From assembly GCF_037975245.1 (NCBI RefSeq), contig NC_092564.1:17409484-17473483 (forward strand): a DNA stretch of 64,000 nt, given 5' to 3'. This stretch comes from Apostichopus japonicus (taxonomy: Eukaryota > Echinodermata > Holothuroidea > Aspidochirotida > Stichopodidae). Positions 60,601-64,000 of this stretch are shown here, in pieces. Each line of letters opens with the position of its first letter. Position 1 is the stretch's first letter. The notes under the pieces are model-generated. The model ran no database searches. It had not been told where the DNA came from and saw nothing but the letters and a program-made list of their open reading frames with translations. The translations under genes and the position numbers were made by a program.

Positions 60601-61318
60601 ATCTTAAAGTCTGTGAAACATTTTATAATCATGGCTTTCAGCCAGAACCATCTATAGTCATGATAAGTCATAGTCCAAGAAAATAGAAAATACTTGTAAG
60701 TGTTCTTATACATGTATGCAATAATAATGTTTCTATAGTTGTTTTTGTGTTCTGTAGATATTCAAATGCATTAAAATGTTGAGTTTCCAGTACATGCCCC
60801 TTAAAGGCCAAGGGAACTGACTCACCTATTGGTCTGTGTGTGTGTGTTAGATTAAATAGTGGTACTACGCTATTTGATTTATGGACCTCAGATGTTTGAA
60901 GGGTCATTTCTCAAAAATAAAAAAGTGGGTATAAACAAACAATCTGGACTGACAGCAGTTTTTTTTTTATTTGGGGGGAGGGGAGTGTTTTTATAAGGGG
61001 GAGGGAAAGATATCTGAAATTAATTTTGTGTACTTTATAGTCATCCTTTGAATTATTGTTATTTGTGTAATTCTTCTTTTGTTTCCCCAGAGAGGGATAA
61101 AAATGACCTTTCTCCCACATTGCAACACTACCACTCTACTCCTTCAGTAGAACCAGGGTCAACCACAGATGAACGAAGCAGGGGTCAGGACCCTCGTTCT
61201 GCTCCTCCTCCTCCGCCTCCTCATCTCGTGGGCAGTCACCCAGTATCAGTGCATCACCCGCATCCGTCCATCCCGCACATCCCATACTTGTGGGATCCTC
61301 GACTAGACCCAAGGTTTG
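51491..61318 (+). CDS. Unrecognised proline/histidine-rich protein, first two coding exons (partial)
   Basis: Exon 51491-51628 follows a CTCTTCCACAG acceptor. An ATG at 51547 has A at -3 and an in-frame TGA upstream (51526-51528). It codes MSRLSPNVRHGEVEKP and on to AKAK, then splits in phase 1 at GTAAGG. Exon 61091-61318 follows TTTCCCCAG, completes the codon in phase, and codes ERDKNDLSPTLQHYH, then a six-proline run, HPVSVHHPHPSIPHIPYLWD and PRLDPRFG, to a GTAAGT donor (phase 1). The low-complexity, basic/proline/histidine-rich character suggests a disordered nuclear or scaffold protein, but I do not recognise the family. The gene runs off the right edge. Confidence 0.68.
55062..55200. repeat. 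Tandem repeat, ~23-bp TATATGGTTGCAC unit
   Basis: Seven or so units of ATATATGGTTGCAC plus a variable ATATAATAT spacer. Confidence 0.85.
57126..57182. repeat. Tandem repeat, 15-bp GGATTTTATCTCGGA-like unit
   Basis: Three or four head-to-tail copies of TCGGATTTTATC, the last shortened. Confidence 0.75.
60286..60332. repeat. (AATAAT/AAC)n microsatellite
   Basis: A run of AATAATAATAAC-type triplets in the intron of the plus-strand gene. Confidence 0.8.
61091..61318 (+). CDS. Second coding exon of the plus-strand gene
   Basis: 228 nt with strong splice sites. The Pro/His-rich open frame would be unlikely by chance in this AT-rich DNA. Codon use here is GC-richer than the flanks. Confidence 0.75.
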
Positions 61319-63579
61319 GTAAGTGGTCGTTCATTAATTCATGAATTAATTAATTAATAATAAAAGTTAATAATAATAGTAATATAATAATAGTTAATAA
61401 AAGTAATAAATAAAAGTTAGAAAATAGCCAGGTAATGTCTTCTGTTCAGTTGTCACCCAACCAGATCAAGATTGAGAAAGAGAGCGGAAGGGTGAGGCAA
61501 GGGGGGCGGGGGGGAGTTGGCATTTTCCCTCTAAATTCCATAGTTATGACATATTATTAAAAACATGCAAATTCATAAAAATATTCACTGGAATATTACT
61601 GGATCCTACACCGGACTACTTTAAATCAACTGCAGTACATATGAAGTATACAGTACTTAATGTGCAGTAGGCCTACTGTACACTTTATGAGATCACTGCA
61701 TTTGCATTAATGATTGAGGTACTTGTAAAATTGTGATGACGCAGATGTCATAACTTCATGATGCCACGTCATGTGTCAATGAATAATTAACCTAGGTAGA
61801 TAATAATAGTCCACTAGAATATTTTTATAGTTTTAACATGTTTTAATACTCCCTTCTCCCCCCTCCCACCCCCCCAATTATATACCACTATGAATATGAG
61901 AAGGCTATAGGGCTTTCAGCCAGGAATCCTGTCCCACAGGAGTGAGTGTTTGGTTCATCCTACTTCACAGCTTTTTACAATTTACTCACAAGTGCGGTTT
62001 ACTCTTAAACCTTGCTGTAGCAAAAGCTGAGATGATTTAGCGGATCCCTCCGTTCACGGTTTGAACCATGCATGTATACAATGTCGCTCGCTCTGAGATA
62101 AGACCACCTATTCTTAGAAAGGTGATTTCAATCTTCAAGTGAACAAAAAAAATCCAATGGAACTGTGGAATGTAGGCTCTGTCTACATTGATAGGGTATA
62201 CAGTAATTCATCAATGGACGGTTTGGGTCTGTTTAGACTGATGACTGCATAGATCAGTAGGACAATATGGAGTAATGCATAAAGACCATCAGTAGGACAA
62301 TATGGAGCTAGACAAGGAGGTGAACAGAGAGTCCAAAATATGAAAATTTTGTAAGTAAATATGACCGGCAGAGTATCAATGGATTTGCTACCTCATTGTT
62401 CACATAAATTTGCATAAAGTTGCTTGTTGTAGCTTTCTGTATATTGTTGTATTTTTCCTTGTAATTGGTTGGGCTGATTGTAGACTTTCATAACATTAAT
62501 TAAACCAAATAATGTTGGTTCTGTTTTCTTCCTAAAGTTACAATTTTTTTTTTTCAATATTTTTTTGGTCTCTTTTACTTTCTATTCCTTCAAGGACATA
62601 AAACTGAAGGAAATGAAAATTGGTTCTGATGGGATCACAGTATGGAAAACTTACAGTGTCTGGAGCAGAAATCTACTCTAGAACAAACTGTATGGATACA
62701 AATGAAAATTATTAACGTCAGTGCTTTAAGATACAGTATATTTCTACTGTCATGAATAGGAAACTGATACACAATCAAGGTTTCAAAACTTTGAATTCTT
62801 ACAAATAGACAATAGGCAATAATAGTTCAAGCTTAGTTGATGTTGCTTTTAGACCTTTTACAGTACCTCTGTGTTACAAGCTCTCAGTCAATAGTAAACA
62901 ACAGTCACCTGTCAAATTACAATAGTTATTACATTTTCAGATTTTTTGTTGGTTTCAAATCGATTTGATCATGTTCTAAGTTTTGTTTGGTCGCTCGAGA
63001 GACAGCAACAACATGATTTTTCCCATCTATGTAGAGAGGGGTGTTGTGTACTACTACTACTGTATGTTGTAGCTCACAACTCTCTTCAGTGTTCTGAGTT
63101 ACAACATACAGTACTGGACAAAGTACAGTAAGTATAGACTGTACTCAAACAGTGTCTCCCGCCATCAAAGTGCAAAAGAAAAACGATTTTTACAAAGTAA
63201 ATTCCTGTCAGTGTCAGTAAGCATCATCTTTGAATCACAGTGGAAGACTTGGAAGTCTCTCATTGAAAGGTACGGTTAATTCACCGCCGCCTCGGGGAGG
63301 CAGATAGAAGCTGCATAGAGAGAGAGAGAGAGACATGTGTGTTCTATTAGATCTTCCCTGCCAGTTGCGCTACTGTTGCACTGCTGTGATTGTGCTAGTA
63401 TTAACCATAGACATTTAGGTCAGTCAGCCAGTCAGGCCTGAAAGTCCCCTATCATTCGAAATGGAATGTTTGATAAACTGAAAGTTAGTGTTGCATTCCT
63501 GGGGCTTGATGAGGTCACTGTGACACTATTATACATATATAAGTAGTGATTATATTACTACAAGGGATGAAAGAAACCA
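61319..63579 (+). other. Intron or downstream DNA of the plus-strand gene
   Basis: It begins with TTAATTAATTAATAATAAAAG-like AT-rich simple repeats (61340-61430). No further exon is recognised. Confidence 0.35.
63318..63332. repeat. (GA)n microsatellite
   Basis: A short AGAGAGAGAGAG run. Confidence 0.8.
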
Positions 63580-63621
63580 TGTCAGCAGGGCCGGCTGTCA
63601 AGCCAAGCAGACAGAGCAGCA

Positions 63622-64000
63622 GTGCTCGGCACACATGGGTGGGAATGGGGTGTACAATGGGATGTACAATGGGATGATGATGGGGACATATATACAGTAT
63701 GATGAACTGGGCAGCTACTTGGCCTTGTGAAGTAAGTTATTTGCTCAGCACACACGGGTGGGAATGGGGTGTACAGTGGGATGATGATGGGGACATGATA
63801 TGATGAACTGGGCAGCTACTTGTCCTTGTGAAGTATGTAATTTGCTCAGCACACACGGGTGGGAATGGGGGGTACAATGGGATGATAATGGGAACATATA
63901 TGATGAACTGGGCAGCTAATTGTCCTTGTAAAGTATGTAATTTGCTCAGCACACACGGGTGGGAATGGGGGGTACAATGGGATGATGATGGGAACATATA
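63622..64000. repeat. Minisatellite, ~101-119-bp unit, running off the right edge
   Basis: Units start near 63624, 63743, 63844 and 63954 with GCTCAGCACACACGGGTGGG. They contain GGGATGATGATGGGGACATA and GATGAACTGGGCAGCTACTT. The repetitive minus-strand open frame here is a by-product. Confidence 0.9.

Larger units (their letters stand above)
51629..61090 (+). other. 9.5-kb intron of the plus-strand gene
   Basis: AT-rich, with local tandem repeats at 55062-55200 and 57126-57182 and homopolymer tracts (52929-52944, 55588-55602). I find no further exon that joins in phase, but small exons could be missed. Confidence 0.45.

Overview
The window reads as eukaryotic nuclear DNA from a marine invertebrate deuterostome. 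An echinoderm, possibly a sea cucumber, is my best guess. Reasons: genes are split by GT-AG introns, the DNA is AT-rich, the palindrome TAGGCCTA and its variants recur, poly-C/poly-G and (AT)n tracts are common, and small DNA transposons and SINEs are dense. The organism call is inference; nothing here is species-diagnostic.

Five protein-coding loci can be supported. (1) 437-13092, minus strand: the first five coding exons of a sorting nexin 4 (SNX4) orthologue, covering the acidic N-terminus, the whole PX domain and the start of the linker. The rest lies off the left edge. (2-4) Three head-to-tail, minus-strand genes at 21777-24572, 28501-31171 and 34126-37694. Each encodes a complete secreted protein of 196-197 residues of the CTHRC1 family (signal peptide, short collagen-like Gly-X-Y stretch, C-terminal domain), and all share four coding exons with intron phases 0, 0 and 1. 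The second and third are near-identical and lie inside a recent ~6.4 kb tandem duplication (25621-31970 and 31971-38770). (5) 51491-61318, plus strand: two phase-compatible exons of a proline/histidine-rich protein that I do not recognise. It continues off the right edge.

Most of the rest is introns, mobile-element DNA and tandem repeats. At least nine short DNA transposons have terminal inverted repeats and target-site duplications (TSDs) that can be read directly, nearly all 8 bp, as in hAT-like elements. They include a three-level nest at 17212-19318, a second independent insertion of its inner composite at 39887-40974, one element in an intron of the third CTHRC1-like gene whose empty site survives in the second gene, and an inverted-repeat element 40 bp upstream of the SNX4 start codon. 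A SINE family whose 5' head is the first ~45 nt of U2 snRNA occurs five times, two copies with clear 13-17 bp TSDs. A tRNA-headed SINE and 3' ends of non-LTR retrotransposons are also present.

Layout: 1-13 kb SNX4; 13-20 kb transposon cluster; 21.7-38.8 kb CTHRC1-like cluster with its tandem duplication; 39-45 kb transposons and SINEs; 45-64 kb sparse DNA holding the unrecognised plus-strand gene. The CTHRC1-like genes probably act in the extracellular matrix or in Wnt-pathway modulation, as known for the vertebrate family member. SNX4 belongs to endosome recycling and has no functional link to them. I found no new multi-gene system; the unusual content is the CTHRC1-like array and the layered transposition record around it.
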